From contig CANJQN010000045.1 of assembly GCA_947476465.1 (NCBI GenBank), forward strand, positions 1 to 37,511: a stretch of 37,511 nt of DNA, in the 5' to 3' direction. Below the pieces are notes generated by a model. That model saw only the letters and a program-made list of their open reading frames with translations. It made no database searches and had not been told where the DNA came from. The DNA comes from Comamonadaceae bacterium. Lineage in GTDB: Bacteria; Pseudomonadota; Gammaproteobacteria; Burkholderiales; Burkholderiaceae_C. Position 1 is the first letter of the stretch. The number at the start of each line of letters is the position of its first letter. Of the stretch, positions 7,767-16,525 are shown piece after piece. Both the position numbers and the translations under genes were made by a program.

Positions 7767-9377
7767 GGCTGCGGCGACCATCGCAGCCGCCTTCTCGCCG
7801 ATCATGAGCGCCACCGCGTGAAGCGCGGCATTGGGCAGCACCGGGATGATGGACGCGTCCGCCACGCGCAGGCCCTCGATGCCGCGTACGCAAAGGCGTG
7901 GGGTCAGCACGCTGCTGCTGTCACTTCCCATGGCGCACGTTCCGCTCTGGTGATAAGAAGTCGCGCATTCCCGCCGGATCGATTCGACCAGGTCTGCACG
8001 CGTGCGTACGGTTTCGGGCGGGGCCAGGGTGCTGCCGATGTAGCGGGCGATCTCGGGGCGGCGCATCAGCTCGCGCATGCGCTCGACGCCGTCGGCGAGC
8101 ACCTCGATGTCGCGCGGGTCGCTAAAGTAGCCGCTGCGGATCGCGGGCGCGGCGAGCGGGTCGCTCGAGCGCAGCGCGACCTCGCCCCGGCTGTACGGCG
8201 TGCCCTGGTAAACCGTGAGGGCAAAGCCTTGCTCCTTGGGCAGCAGATCGCGCAGGCGCTGGCCGCCACCCGGCAACGCGGAGAGCATCACGACCTGCAT
8301 GTCAGCGTGATCCACGTCGGGGCTGCTGCGAAAGAAGCCCCCCGCCGAGGCGAAGCTCTCCGCGAGCGGGCCGCCGCGGCGGCTGGCATAGGCCAACGCG
8401 GCGCGCAACATGCCGGCGGGCGTGGTGAAGTTGCGCGCGGTGACCGGCTGCGAACAGGAAAAACGCGGGCGGTAAGCGGGATGGTTCTGCAGGTTCTTGC
8501 CCACGCCCGGTGAATCCACTGCGACGTCGATGCCGATGCGGCGCAATGCGTCAGCGGGCCCGATGCCCGAGAGCATCAACAGTTGCGGGCTCTTGATCGC
8601 CCCGGCACACACGATCACCTCCCGCTCCGCGCGGATCGTGATGCGCTGGCCGGCGCGCAAAGCTTCCACGCCCGTCGCTCGCCCGCGCGTGTGCACGATT
8701 CTCAAGACCTCGGTTCGCAGCGACACCCGCAAGTTCGCGCGGCCCGCATCACGATTGAGGAAGGCGCGCGCGGCGCTGGCGCGTCGTCCGCGATCGATGT
8801 TCACGTCGTACCAGCCGAACCCTTCGTCGACGTTGGCGTTCAGGTCGTCGACCACCGGATATCCGGCGCCCGATGCAGCCTCGAGAAACGCATCGCAAAT
8901 GGGAAGGCCCGGCTGCGAGCGCCGCAGCGGCACCGGGCCATCAGCGCCGTGCCACTCGCCTGCCCCTCTGAAGTTGCGCTCTGATTTCTTGAAGTAGGGC
9001 AGCAGGTCCGCGAAGCCCCAGCCTTCGCAGCCCATGGCGCGCCAGCGGTCGTATTGGCTCGCGTGGCCGCGCGCGTAGATCATGCCGTTGATGCTGCTGG
9101 AACCGCCAACGACCTTGCCCTGCAGGAAAACGAGCTCGCGGGCGTTCATGCCGGGCTCCGGATCGACGCGGAAGCTCCAGTTGAATTCGCCCTTGCTGCT
9201 CGCTGCAAAGGCAAGTCCGGGCAACCGCAGGAAGGGACTGGCATCGCTGCCGCCGGCCTCAAGCAGCAGGACGCGGCCTATCCCCCTTTCGGCCAGGCGC
9301 GATGCCACCACGCAGCCGCTCGCGCCTGCGCCGACGACCAGGTAGTCGCAGTTGAGTTCAGGCAGGGAGCGGTTCAC
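7761..9377 (-). CDS. GMC-family FAD-dependent oxidoreductase (choline dehydrogenase-like)
   Basis: GMC enzymes oxidise alcohols to aldehydes or acids with FAD. This 538-residue protein has the N-terminal FAD motif DYLVVGAGASGCVVASRLAE, GMC signature 1 (GKVVGGSSSINGMIYARG), signature 2 (GAIKSPQLLMLSGIGP), and the C-terminal active-site segments CATSYHQSGTCAMG and PNAALHAVALMIGEKAA with the catalytic histidines. The GTG at 9377 is chosen because it begins just before the FAD domain. It overlaps the upstream dioxygenase gene by 20 bp, and no clear ribosome binding site is visible. Substrate unknown. It is the last gene of the leftward operon and ends exactly at the fabI stop. Confidence 0.9.
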   Translation of the reverse strand: MNRSLPELNCDYLVVGAGASGCVVASRLAERGIGRVLLLEAGGSDASPFLRLPGLAFAASSKGEFNWSFRVDPEPGMNARELVFLQGKVVGGSSSINGMIYARGHASQYDRWRAMGCEGWGFADLLPYFKKSERNFRGAGEWHGADGPVPLRRSQPGLPICDAFLEAASGAGYPVVDDLNANVDEGFGWYDVNIDRGRRASAARAFLNRDAGRANLRVSLRTEVLRIVHTRGRATGVEALRAGQRITIRAEREVIVCAGAIKSPQLLMLSGIGPADALRRIGIDVAVDSPGVGKNLQNHPAYRPRFSCSQPVTARNFTTPAGMLRAALAYASRRGGPLAESFASAGGFFRSSPDVDHADMQVVMLSALPGGGQRLRDLLPKEQGFALTVYQGTPYSRGEVALRSSDPLAAPAIRSGYFSDPRDIEVLADGVERMRELMRRPEIARYIGSTLAPPETVRTRADLVESIRRECATSYHQSGTCAMGSDSSSVLTPRLCVRGIEGLRVADASIIPVLPNAALHAVALMIGEKAAAMVAAAA

Positions 9378-10182
9378 CGATCTGGGTGCGGCGCAGGTGC
9401 CTTCTGTGGCGGCGGTCGAAGTTTGTGCGCGCGTGCTGCAGCCGAAGGTTGTCCCAAAGGATGATGTCACCGCGGTGCCACTTGTGCGCGTGGATTATTT
9501 CGGGCTTGCTGATGTGCCCCACGAGCTCTTGGGCGAGCGCGAGACTTTGCTCGGCGCTCCAGCCGACGATGCGGTCAAAATGCCGCGCGCTGCAGAAAAT
9601 GCCGATTTCGCCCGTCGCCGGGTGCGGGTAGGCGAGCGGGTGTGTGGAAGTGGGCATGCCGGGCCGAGGGTCCGGGCCCGGGATAGGCACGTGATTGCTC
9701 TGGTCGGGATAGGTATGCACGATCTGCAGCTCGCGCAGGCGCTCCTTCAGAGCGGAAGGCAACAGCTCCCACGCGCGCTTGGCGTCTGCGAACAGCGTGT
9801 CTCCGCCCTCGCCTTCGGGCGGCACCTCGATGCCATAGAGCATGAGGCCGCGCAGCGGCGTCGGCGACCATGAATGGTCGACGTGGAAGGCGAGCTCGCC
9901 GTGGGGGACCAGTCCGTTGTCGGACACGTTGGAGACGTAGTGCTGCGGACCGTACTCGCCTTCTTCGGAAATCTGTCCGAAGATGCTCGCAAAGGCCAGC
10001 TGCGCCGCTTCGTCCAGGTTCTGCCCCGGGAAATGGAGCAGGCCATAGTGCCACCAGGTTTCGCGCAGCTGCTGCTTGAGCGCTTCGTCCATGGGTGCGG
10101 CGGCGTCGATGCCGGTGACACGGGCACCCATGAAAGGTGTGATCGGTTCCACACGCATGCGGGTGTTATCTTTCGTTTGCAT
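9358..10182 (-). CDS. TauD/TfdA-family 2-oxoglutarate dioxygenase, copy 1
   Basis: The family uses Fe(II) and 2-oxoglutarate to hydroxylate small acids, often leading to cleavage of an ether, ester or sulfonate bond. The 274-residue protein has the iron ligands His100 and Asp102 (FHVDHSW) and the distal His250 (LRLQHART). GDTLFADAKRAWELLP and HPLAYPHPATGEIGIF are also typical. The ATG at 10182 gives the normal N-terminus; it is preceded only by a weak purine tract. It lies 10 bp after the amidohydrolase gene and overlaps the GMC gene, so these probably act in one pathway. Two further family members are in the island. The true substrate cannot be read from the sequence. Confidence 0.9.
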   Translation of the reverse strand: MQTKDNTRMRVEPITPFMGARVTGIDAAAPMDEALKQQLRETWWHYGLLHFPGQNLDEAAQLAFASIFGQISEEGEYGPQHYVSNVSDNGLVPHGELAFHVDHSWSPTPLRGLMLYGIEVPPEGEGGDTLFADAKRAWELLPSALKERLRELQIVHTYPDQSNHVPIPGPDPRPGMPTSTHPLAYPHPATGEIGIFCSARHFDRIVGWSAEQSLALAQELVGHISKPEIIHAHKWHRGDIILWDNLRLQHARTNFDRRHRRHLRRTQIGEPLPA

Positions 10183-10192
10183 AAAGGTCTCT

Positions 10193-11071
10193 TTAGAAGC
10201 CATACAGCTCTGCCGGGTTGCGCACAAGGATGCGCTCGCGCGTCGCCTCGTCAGGCACCCAGTCAAGCAGCAGGTCCATCAGGTCGGGGCTGCTCGGCAT
10301 GTCGCCGTCGAAAAAGCTCTGCGGCCAGTCGGTGGCCCAAAGCAGGCGGTCGGGCCGTGCGCGCACCAGCTCCTGCACAAAGGGAATGAGATCGCGAAAC
10401 GGCGCCGGCTGCGTCGAGAGCCGGTAACCCGCGGAGATCTTCGTCCACGACCCGGCACTCACGAGGCGCTTCAATGCGGCGAAGGCGGGCTGCTGCAGCC
10501 CGCCTTTCGCCAGCACGCCCCCCATGTGGTCGAGCTCGGTGCGGCAGCGCAGCCTGGCGATGCGCGGCTCGAGCTCCACCAGCTGCTCGGGCAGCAGCAT
10601 CAGCTCGATGTGCCAGCCGATTTCGTGCAGACGCTCGCCCATGCGCTCCAGCGAGGATTGATCCACGCCGCCGGGCTGGCTCAGGATGAAGCGCACGGCG
10701 CGCGCGCCGAGACCATGCATGCGATCCAACTCCGCGTCGCTGATGTCGGGCGAAACGACCACCACAACGCGCGCGGGCATGCCGATCTGCGCGACGGCGT
10801 CGAGTTGGCAGCTGTTGTCCGTTCCGCAGATGCTGGGCTGCACGAGGACCACGCGCTCGACGCCCATCGCGCGAGCAAGTGCCGCGTAGTGCGAGGGCGC
10901 ACAGTCGGGCGGCGTGTAGCGGCGCGGCGAGACATAGGGATAGCGCTCCTGTGGCCCGAAGACGTGCACATGCGTGTCAGTGGTGCCCTTGGGCGCGCGC
11001 AGGCGTGGCGTTCGCATGTCCGGATTGGGTCCGGCGCAGCTCAGGCCGCTAGTGGAGGTGTTATGTGGCAT
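10193..11071 (-). CDS. Amidohydrolase-2 family hydrolase (PDC-lactonase-like), copy 1
   Basis: This 292-residue TIM-barrel protein belongs to the group that includes 2-pyrone-4,6-dicarboxylate lactonase LigI, which opens lactone rings in aromatic catabolism. Visible motifs are TDTHVHVFGP (His34 and His36), VQPSICGTDNSCQLD and RLLWATDWPQSF with the conserved late aspartate. The second family member at 18371-19255 shares these motifs in the same order. The gene sits 12 bp after dctM in the leftward operon. A lactonase or related hydrolase role is inferred from the family only. Confidence 0.88.
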   Translation of the reverse strand: MPHNTSTSGLSCAGPNPDMRTPRLRAPKGTTDTHVHVFGPQERYPYVSPRRYTPPDCAPSHYAALARAMGVERVVLVQPSICGTDNSCQLDAVAQIGMPARVVVVVSPDISDAELDRMHGLGARAVRFILSQPGGVDQSSLERMGERLHEIGWHIELMLLPEQLVELEPRIARLRCRTELDHMGGVLAKGGLQQPAFAALKRLVSAGSWTKISAGYRLSTQPAPFRDLIPFVQELVRARPDRLLWATDWPQSFFDGDMPSSPDLMDLLLDWVPDEATRERILVRNPAELYGF

Positions 11072-11083
11072 CAGATGAAACTC

Positions 11084-12373
11084 CTATCCCATGACAAGCC
11101 GCGGCAGGAACAAGATCATCTTGTCCCACACGGCGCAGACGCACAGGGCGAAAACCAGCGCGAGAAACGGCCGGATGATCGCCACGCTGAACTGGTTGAC
11201 GGTCGCGCCCGCGATGCGGCAGGCGATGAACATGGTCAACCCGACCGGCGGCGTGATCAGGCCCATCATGGTGGCGAGAATGAAGACAATGCCGAACTGC
11301 ACAGGGTCCACGTGCGCCTGCATGCAGATCGGGAAGAGCACCGGCACGAGCAGCACGAGCATCGTCGTCTCTTCCATCGCGGTGCCCAGAAGAAGCACGA
11401 AGAAGGCGATGGCCAGCAGCAGCAGGCTGGGCGAGCCGGAGAGCCCCAGCGACGCGAAGAAGGCGCCGAGCAACGCGCCGGCGTGCTCCACGGTCATGAT
11501 CCACGAAAGCGACGCGGAGGCCGCCACCACGATGAGGATGGCGCCCGTGAGGCTGCCAACTTCGGTCAATGCGAGGAAGACCTGCCTGGTATCCAGCGAG
11601 CGATAAATGACGGTGCCGACGATGAATGTGTAGAGCACCGCCGCGGCCGCCCCTTCCGTGGGCGTGTACACACCGCCCACCATGCCGCCCAGGATGATCG
11701 CCGGCATGGCCAGGCACAGCAGCGCGTCGCGCGTGCTGATGGCGAGCCGGCGCCAGCTAAAGGGTATGCGCTCGTTCTCGCCACCGTAGTTGGAGATGTA
11801 CACGTTGGCCATCAGAAAAAGTGCGATGACCAACCCGGGGAGCACACCCGCGAGCATCAGCCGCCCGAGCGACACGCCCGACAGGCTGGAGAAAATGACC
11901 ATCGCGATGCTGGGCGGGATGATGGGCCCGAGCGTGGCGGCCGCCGCATTCAATGCCGCCGCGTTAGCAGGGCTGTAGCCGGCTTTCTTGAGCGCCGGGA
12001 TCATGATCGAGCCGATGCCGGCCGCATCGGAAGTAGCAGAGCCTGACATCCCTGCCATGACCACGTTCGCGACGACCACCGCATGGCCGATGCCGCCGCG
12101 CAAATGGCCCACGATGGCCAGCGCGAAGTTCACGATGCGCTCGGTCATGCCGCTTCGGTTCAGCAGCGCGCCGGCCAAAAGGAAGAGCGGGATCGCAATC
12201 AGCGTGAACGATTCCGACAAGGCGCCCAGTGTCGCCTGGGCGATCTGCGTCGATGGAATGCTGGTGTTCAGGAACGCGAAATAGACCCCCGACGTCACCA
12301 GCATCGCATAGCCCACGGGAATGCTCATGAAGATGAGGACGAGAAAGACCGCCGTGATGATGAGGAGGCTCAC
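11084..12373 (-). CDS. dctM: TRAP transporter large permease DctM
   Basis: This is the large membrane subunit of a sodium-coupled TRAP transporter for organic acids. From the GTG at 12373 the protein has 429 residues, the usual family length, and starts directly in the first helix. Conserved DctM segments include GMTERIVNFA, NVVMAGMSGSATSDAAGIGS, NAAAATLGPIIPPSI and GLITPPVGLTMFIACRI. A GTG at 12394 would add 7 residues and overlap dctQ; both have only fair ribosome binding sites. The neighbours dctQ and dctP complete the transporter. Confidence 0.93.
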   Translation of the reverse strand: MSLLIITAVFLVLIFMSIPVGYAMLVTSGVYFAFLNTSIPSTQIAQATLGALSESFTLIAIPLFLLAGALLNRSGMTERIVNFALAIVGHLRGGIGHAVVVANVVMAGMSGSATSDAAGIGSIMIPALKKAGYSPANAAALNAAAATLGPIIPPSIAMVIFSSLSGVSLGRLMLAGVLPGLVIALFLMANVYISNYGGENERIPFSWRRLAISTRDALLCLAMPAIILGGMVGGVYTPTEGAAAAVLYTFIVGTVIYRSLDTRQVFLALTEVGSLTGAILIVVAASASLSWIMTVEHAGALLGAFFASLGLSGSPSLLLLAIAFFVLLLGTAMEETTMLVLLVPVLFPICMQAHVDPVQFGIVFILATMMGLITPPVGLTMFIACRIAGATVNQFSVAIIRPFLALVFALCVCAVWDKMILFLPRLVMG

Positions 12374-12386
12374 GCTGCTTTCTGCC

Positions 12387-12842
12387 TCATGCACGGAGCT
12401 CCCGCACCAGGGTGTGCAGGAGGAACACGGCCGCAATGGCGCAGCCCACGGGGACTGCCAGATAGACCCAGAACAGCGTGATGCCGGATGCCGGGGAGGC
12501 CGTGCGGCTGGCCGGGCCCACCAGGAGCGGAATGCAGGTGTACAGCAGGATGCCAATGCCCAGCAATGCGCCGATCGGCGCGACGATACGCGCCGCCCGC
12601 TGCAGGCCCGGCGGCGCGAACTCGGTGAGTGAATCCACCACCAGCTGCTGCCCGGAGCCCACAGCAGCCGCGCCCCCGACGAACACGAGCCACACGAACA
12701 GGTAGCGTGAGACCTCCTCCGGCCACGAAAGCGAGAGGGACAGCACATAACGGCTGAACACCTGGCCCGCGAGGATCATGACGATCGCCAGGAGGATCAG
12801 CGCCGCGGCCGCCCCGGCGGCGAGTTGAAGGCTCCGCTGCAC
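12387..12842 (-). CDS. dctQ: TRAP transporter small permease DctQ
   Basis: This is the small membrane subunit, about 151 residues with four predicted helices. The family motif SWPEEVSRYLFVWLVFVGGA lies after the second hydrophobic segment. The start is uncertain. The GTG at 12842 lies just past the dctP stop. A TTG at 12869 would overlap dctP by 23 bp and add nine residues. Neither has a strong ribosome binding site, so translation is probably coupled to dctP. Confidence 0.88.
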   Translation of the reverse strand: MQRSLQLAAGAAAALILLAIVMILAGQVFSRYVLSLSLSWPEEVSRYLFVWLVFVGGAAAVGSGQQLVVDSLTEFAPPGLQRAARIVAPIGALLGIGILLYTCIPLLVGPASRTASPASGITLFWVYLAVPVGCAIAAVFLLHTLVRELRA

Positions 12843-12846
12843 GTGC

Positions 12847-13833
12847 TCAGATCTTGCGGGCTTCCTCAAGGATACGCTTGGGCAGGTCGTCGACGATGAC
12901 GCGCGGATACACGTCCCTCACCGCGATCGTGCGCATCTCGGAAGTATCGAAGTTCGAGAACGTGAAACCCTTGGCTTCCAGAAGGCCGACGACGGCCTTT
13001 TCATTCTCGGCGAACTTCTTGGCATGGACTTCGAAGGCTTCGTTCTGCGCGGTCAGGATGGCCTGGCGAACGGGTTCCGGATAGGCGTTCCAACGCGGCT
13101 CGGAGATCAGAAAGGCCGCGGTGCCTATCGCGTGCTTCGAGTGCGCGCCGAACTTGGCGACTTCGTATTGCTTGGCGTCGTACATCGACTCGAAGGGGGC
13201 CTCGGCCTGGTCCACCGTCTTTTGCTGCAGGGCCAGGTAGGTCTCCGGCCAGGCGATCGGGGTGGGAATTGCCTTCACGGCCTTGAAAAGCTCCAAGTAC
13301 GCGGGCGCCTGCAGCGTGCGGATCTTCAGGCCCGCCAGATCCTTCGCGTTCTGCACGCGCTTGCTGCCGTAGATGTTGCGCGACCCGGCGAACCAGTAGC
13401 CGGCCACCCGCACGTTCGAGCCCTTGGCGGCCTCGATGGCCATGCTGCCGGGCTTGCCGTGCATGATGGCCTTCCAATGGTCGAAATCGCGAAACAGGAA
13501 CGGGAGGTCGAAGACCTTGCCGGCCGTGACCACGTTCGTCCACAAGGTGCTCATGGTCATGTCGATGGTGCCGGTCTGCAGGCCTTCGAGCACCTTCGCC
13601 TCGGAGCCGAGCAGCGCATCCGGATACACCTCGACCTTCGCCTGTCCCTTGCTCAGCTCCCCCACGCGCTTGGCGAAGTGCTCGGCGCCGAAGTGATGCG
13701 CCGTCCCCTTGCCGATGGGATGCGACAGCCGCAGGGTCAGGCTTTGAGCGCGTGCGGGCAGGCCTCCTGCGACCATCGCGGCGGCAAGTCCTGCCTTGAA
13801 TACGACACGTCTGCGAGTGTTGAAACTGTTCAT
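12847..13833 (-). CDS. dctP: TRAP transporter periplasmic binding protein DctP
   Basis: This 328-residue protein captures the substrate in the periplasm and delivers it to DctQM. The N-terminus MNSFNTRRRVVFKAGLAAAM has twin arginines and looks like a Tat-type signal, cleaved near PARAQS. Mature family features are GTAHHFGAEHFAKRV, GLQTGTIDM, the conserved LKIRTLQAPAYLELFKA with the carboxylate-binding arginine, and PIAWPETYLALQQKTVDQAE. It is the first gene of the leftward operon dctP-dctQ-dctM-amidohydrolase-dioxygenase-GMC, whose promoter must lie in 13834-13963. Confidence 0.93.
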   Translation of the reverse strand: MNSFNTRRRVVFKAGLAAAMVAGGLPARAQSLTLRLSHPIGKGTAHHFGAEHFAKRVGELSKGQAKVEVYPDALLGSEAKVLEGLQTGTIDMTMSTLWTNVVTAGKVFDLPFLFRDFDHWKAIMHGKPGSMAIEAAKGSNVRVAGYWFAGSRNIYGSKRVQNAKDLAGLKIRTLQAPAYLELFKAVKAIPTPIAWPETYLALQQKTVDQAEAPFESMYDAKQYEVAKFGAHSKHAIGTAAFLISEPRWNAYPEPVRQAILTAQNEAFEVHAKKFAENEKAVVGLLEAKGFTFSNFDTSEMRTIAVRDVYPRVIVDDLPKRILEEARKI

Positions 13834-13943
13834 TTCCGGTACCTCTTGCGTCTGATTGAAATAAATCCCGAGAGATTTGCACCGGAGTTTCGTCCGATTC
13901 CGCCCCAGGTGCGCTGGGGTAATCCCTATCGGGCGCCACAACC

Positions 13944-13959
13944 AGTTATCTATATAACT
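13944..13959. promoter_or_regulatory. Perfect palindrome AGTTAT-CTAT-ATAACT, candidate GntR operator
   Basis: A perfect 6-bp inverted repeat with a 4-bp spacer lies in the 130-bp gap between the two divergent operons of the island. GntR proteins of the HutC group typically bind GT-N-TA-N-AC-like palindromes, and a HutC-type regulator is encoded at 19424. The palindrome also contains the -10-like TATAAC (13953-13958), ending 5 bp before the ATG at 13964. Binding is inferred, not shown. Confidence 0.5.
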
Positions 13960-13963
13960 AGCT

Positions 13964-14932
13964 ATGCAAACCGTTTTTCTGGCAGACCCCATCCATGAAG
14001 TGGGGCGCGACCGCCTCGCCAAGCGTTTCACCGTCGTCTCCCGGGAGCCCAGTGCGGATCCGAGCGCGACCCACCTCGAATCCGCCGACATACTGGTCGT
14101 GCGCACCTTCATCGCCAACGGCGCGCTGATGGATCGAATGCCCCGGCTCAAGCTCGTGCTCAAGCATGGCTCCGGCGTGGACAACATCGACATCCCCGCA
14201 GCGACCGAGCGCCGCGTCCTCGTGGGCAACACGCCCGGCGGCAGCAACGCAACCGCCGTGGCCGAAGGCGCATTCGCGCTGATGCTGACCGTGCTGCGCA
14301 GCACGCGCGAGATGGACGCCTGCGTGCGCGACAACCGCTACGCTGACCGTTGGACGATCCAGCTGCGCGACCTGTGGGGCGCCACGCTCGGGCTCGTCGG
14401 CTTCGGCAAGATCGCGCGCATCGCTGCCCGGATGGGGCGCGGCTTCGACATGACGGTGTTTGCGTACGACCCGTTCGTCTCCGCCGAGGAGATGAAGGCG
14501 CACGACGTGCGCAAGGCTGAAACGCTCGACGAGCTGCTGGGAGCGGCGGATGTGGTTTCGCTTCATGTGGGGCTCAGCACAAGCACGGCGCACCTGATCA
14601 ACGAGGACGCGCTTTCGAAAATGAAGAAACGCGCGATCCTCATCAACACCTCTCGCGGAGAGGTGGTCGATGAAAACGCGCTGGTGAACGCGCTGCGCGA
14701 CAAACGCATCGGCGGCGCTGGCCTGGACGTGTTCGACCCCGAGCCGCCCGCCAAGGACAGCCCGCTGTTCGATCTCCCGGGTGTGGTGCTCTCGCCGCAC
14801 GTCGCGGGCGTCACCGAAGCCAGCATGCGCGACATGGCCCTGAACGTGGCGAAGTTCGTCGAGGACTTCGCCGACGCCCGGGAGCCCGCAACCCTGCTCA
14901 ATAAACAAATCTGGAGCCAACGCAAGCCATGA
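13964..14932 (+). CDS. D-2-hydroxyacid dehydrogenase (SerA-like)
   Basis: The enzyme should interconvert a D-2-hydroxyacid and a 2-oxoacid with NAD(H). In its 322 residues the nucleotide-binding motif is GLVGFGKIARIAARMG (from about residue 143). The catalytic triad is Arg231 (NTSRGEVVDE), Glu260 (DVFDPEPP) and His279 (LSPHVAGVT). There is no C-terminal ACT domain, so this is not a classical regulated SerA. No ribosome binding site precedes the ATG; a -10-like TATAAC ends 5 bp before it, so the message could be leaderless. The stop overlaps the next gene as ATGA. A catabolic role in the island pathway is inferred. Confidence 0.9.
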   Translation: MQTVFLADPIHEVGRDRLAKRFTVVSREPSADPSATHLESADILVVRTFIANGALMDRMPRLKLVLKHGSGVDNIDIPAATERRVLVGNTPGGSNATAVAEGAFALMLTVLRSTREMDACVRDNRYADRWTIQLRDLWGATLGLVGFGKIARIAARMGRGFDMTVFAYDPFVSAEEMKAHDVRKAETLDELLGAADVVSLHVGLSTSTAHLINEDALSKMKKRAILINTSRGEVVDENALVNALRDKRIGGAGLDVFDPEPPAKDSPLFDLPGVVLSPHVAGVTEASMRDMALNVAKFVEDFADAREPATLLNKQIWSQRKP

Positions 14933-15651
14933 TCCCACCCGTCATCTACACCCAAGTCCCCGCCACCGACCCGGCACTCATCGCCAAAGCGGCGCAGTAT
15001 GCGTTGTCCGACCTGCACGAAGCCCTCGGCGGTTACGGCGGCCGCATGACGCTCATGAGCCGCATGCGCGCGCTCTGCCCGCGCTTGCGCATCGCCGGCC
15101 GCGCGATCACGGCGTTCTGCTACCCCGGCGACAACCTCATGATGCACAAGGCGCTGCATCTGGCTCAGCCCGGTGACGTGCTGGTGGTCACGAACGGCGG
15201 CGGCGCGCAGGGCGCGCTGTGGGGCGACCTCGCGGGCACGTACGCAAAGACCAAGGGACTTGCCGGCGTGATCGTCGAAGGCAGCATCCGCGACACCGAC
15301 GCGCTGGCCGCCATGGACTTCCCGGTCTGGTTCACGGACATATCCGTGTGCCACCCCGAGAAATCGGCGTTGGGCGCGGTGAACGTGCCCATCGTGTGCG
15401 ACGGCGTGCTCGTCAACCCGGGCGACATCATTGTCGCGGACGCCGACGGCGTGATGGCGATTCCGAGACGCTACCTGGGCGATGCCCTGGAGGGGGCGGC
15501 GGCCCGCAAGAAAAAGGAAGATGACCTGCGCCGCCAGCTCAGGGAAGGCGCCACGCTGTTCGACGTCTTCAACGGCGACGCGGTCCTCAAGGCCAGCGGC
15601 ATCGCCATCAAGGAGATGACCTGGCTGGACGACGAGAAGAACGCCGGCTGA
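14929..15651 (+). CDS. RraA-like class II pyruvate aldolase (HMG/CHA aldolase family)
   Basis: Enzymes of this fold cleave 4-hydroxy-4-methyl-2-oxoglutarate or 4-carboxy-4-hydroxy-2-oxoadipate to pyruvate plus a second oxoacid. The RNase E regulator RraA shares the fold but lacks the activity. This 240-residue protein keeps the aldolase signature D-x20-R-D: Asp100 in ALWGDLAGT, then Arg121-Asp122 in EGSIRDTDAL. That argues for a real aldolase rather than an RraA regulator. GAVNVPIVCDGVLVNPGDII is the usual late core segment. It overlaps the dehydrogenase gene by ATGA. Confidence 0.88.
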   Translation: MIPPVIYTQVPATDPALIAKAAQYALSDLHEALGGYGGRMTLMSRMRALCPRLRIAGRAITAFCYPGDNLMMHKALHLAQPGDVLVVTNGGGAQGALWGDLAGTYAKTKGLAGVIVEGSIRDTDALAAMDFPVWFTDISVCHPEKSALGAVNVPIVCDGVLVNPGDIIVADADGVMAIPRRYLGDALEGAAARKKKEDDLRRQLREGATLFDVFNGDAVLKASGIAIKEMTWLDDEKNAG

Positions 15652-15671
15652 AAAAAAAGGAGACGATTCAC

Positions 15672-16499
15672 ATGACGCTCGAATTCAGGCCTCTCTCAAA
15701 GTCCGTCGGCGCGCAGGTCATCGGCCTCGATCTCACCAAGCCGTACGACGCCCGGACCACCGAAGCGTTGCGGCAGGCTTTCCTGCAATACCACCTGCTG
15801 CTCTTGCGCGGCACGGAGATCTCGGAGGATGACGAGGTCCGCTTCTCCGAGCTGTTCGGCCCGGTCTCGCACCGCGGAGACAACATGAAGCACGGGCGCA
15901 AGGTGATGCGCATCTCGAACGCCCACGCAGATGGCGCTTTTCCCACGGGCGAACTGCTGTTCCACTCCGATCACGCGTTCTTCGCGCACCCACTCAAGGG
16001 TATCGCGCTCTATGGCGAGCAGGTGCCGAGCCAGGGCGGTGACACCCTGTTTTCAAACGCTGCGGCCGCGTGGGATCTTCTGCCCGAGGCACTGCAGGCG
16101 AAGGTGCGAAACCGCAGCGCCATCAACGTGTACGACTACAAAGTGAACGCCGGCGACCGCCCGCTCGACCCCGAGAGCATCTCGCCCGATGCTCCGCGCC
16201 AGGTGCACCCGATCGCGTGGAAGCATCCTGAGACCGGCCGCACCATCCTCTTCGTGAACTCCCTCATGTCGGCGCGCGTCGAAGGCATGGACCCGCAAGA
16301 AAGCGACCGGACGCTCAAGGAGCTCTTCGGCTACATCAAGCGTGCGGAGCTGATCTACCAGCACAAGTGGCAGTTGTACGACCTCGTGTTCTGGGACAAC
16401 CGGGTACTGCAGCATGCGCGCACGGATTTCAACCCGCAAGAAAAGCGCGTCCTGCGGCGAGTGCCGATTGCCGAGAACGACGCTGCGGCGGTGGCGTGA
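15672..16499 (+). CDS. TauD/TfdA-family 2-oxoglutarate dioxygenase, copy 2
   Basis: This 275-residue protein has iron ligands His98 and Asp100 (FHSDHAFF) and distal His248 (VLQHARTDF), with GGDTLFSNAAAAWDLLP between. It resembles copy 1 (9358-10182) in length and in the C-terminal LQHART segment but is clearly a separate paralogue. AAGGAGA ends about 8 bases before the ATG, the best ribosome binding site in this operon, suggesting strong translation. It lies between the aldolase and the Bug receptor. Substrate unknown. Confidence 0.9.
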   Translation: MTLEFRPLSKSVGAQVIGLDLTKPYDARTTEALRQAFLQYHLLLLRGTEISEDDEVRFSELFGPVSHRGDNMKHGRKVMRISNAHADGAFPTGELLFHSDHAFFAHPLKGIALYGEQVPSQGGDTLFSNAAAAWDLLPEALQAKVRNRSAINVYDYKVNAGDRPLDPESISPDAPRQVHPIAWKHPETGRTILFVNSLMSARVEGMDPQESDRTLKELFGYIKRAELIYQHKWQLYDLVFWDNRVLQHARTDFNPQEKRVLRRVPIAENDAAAVA

Positions 16500-16525
16500 A
16501 CCGACCAACGACTGGGGACATTCAC

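Noticed and set aside
14929..15651. RraA regulator of RNase E
   Set aside because: The aldolase motif D-x20-R-D is complete and the gene sits in a catabolic operon.
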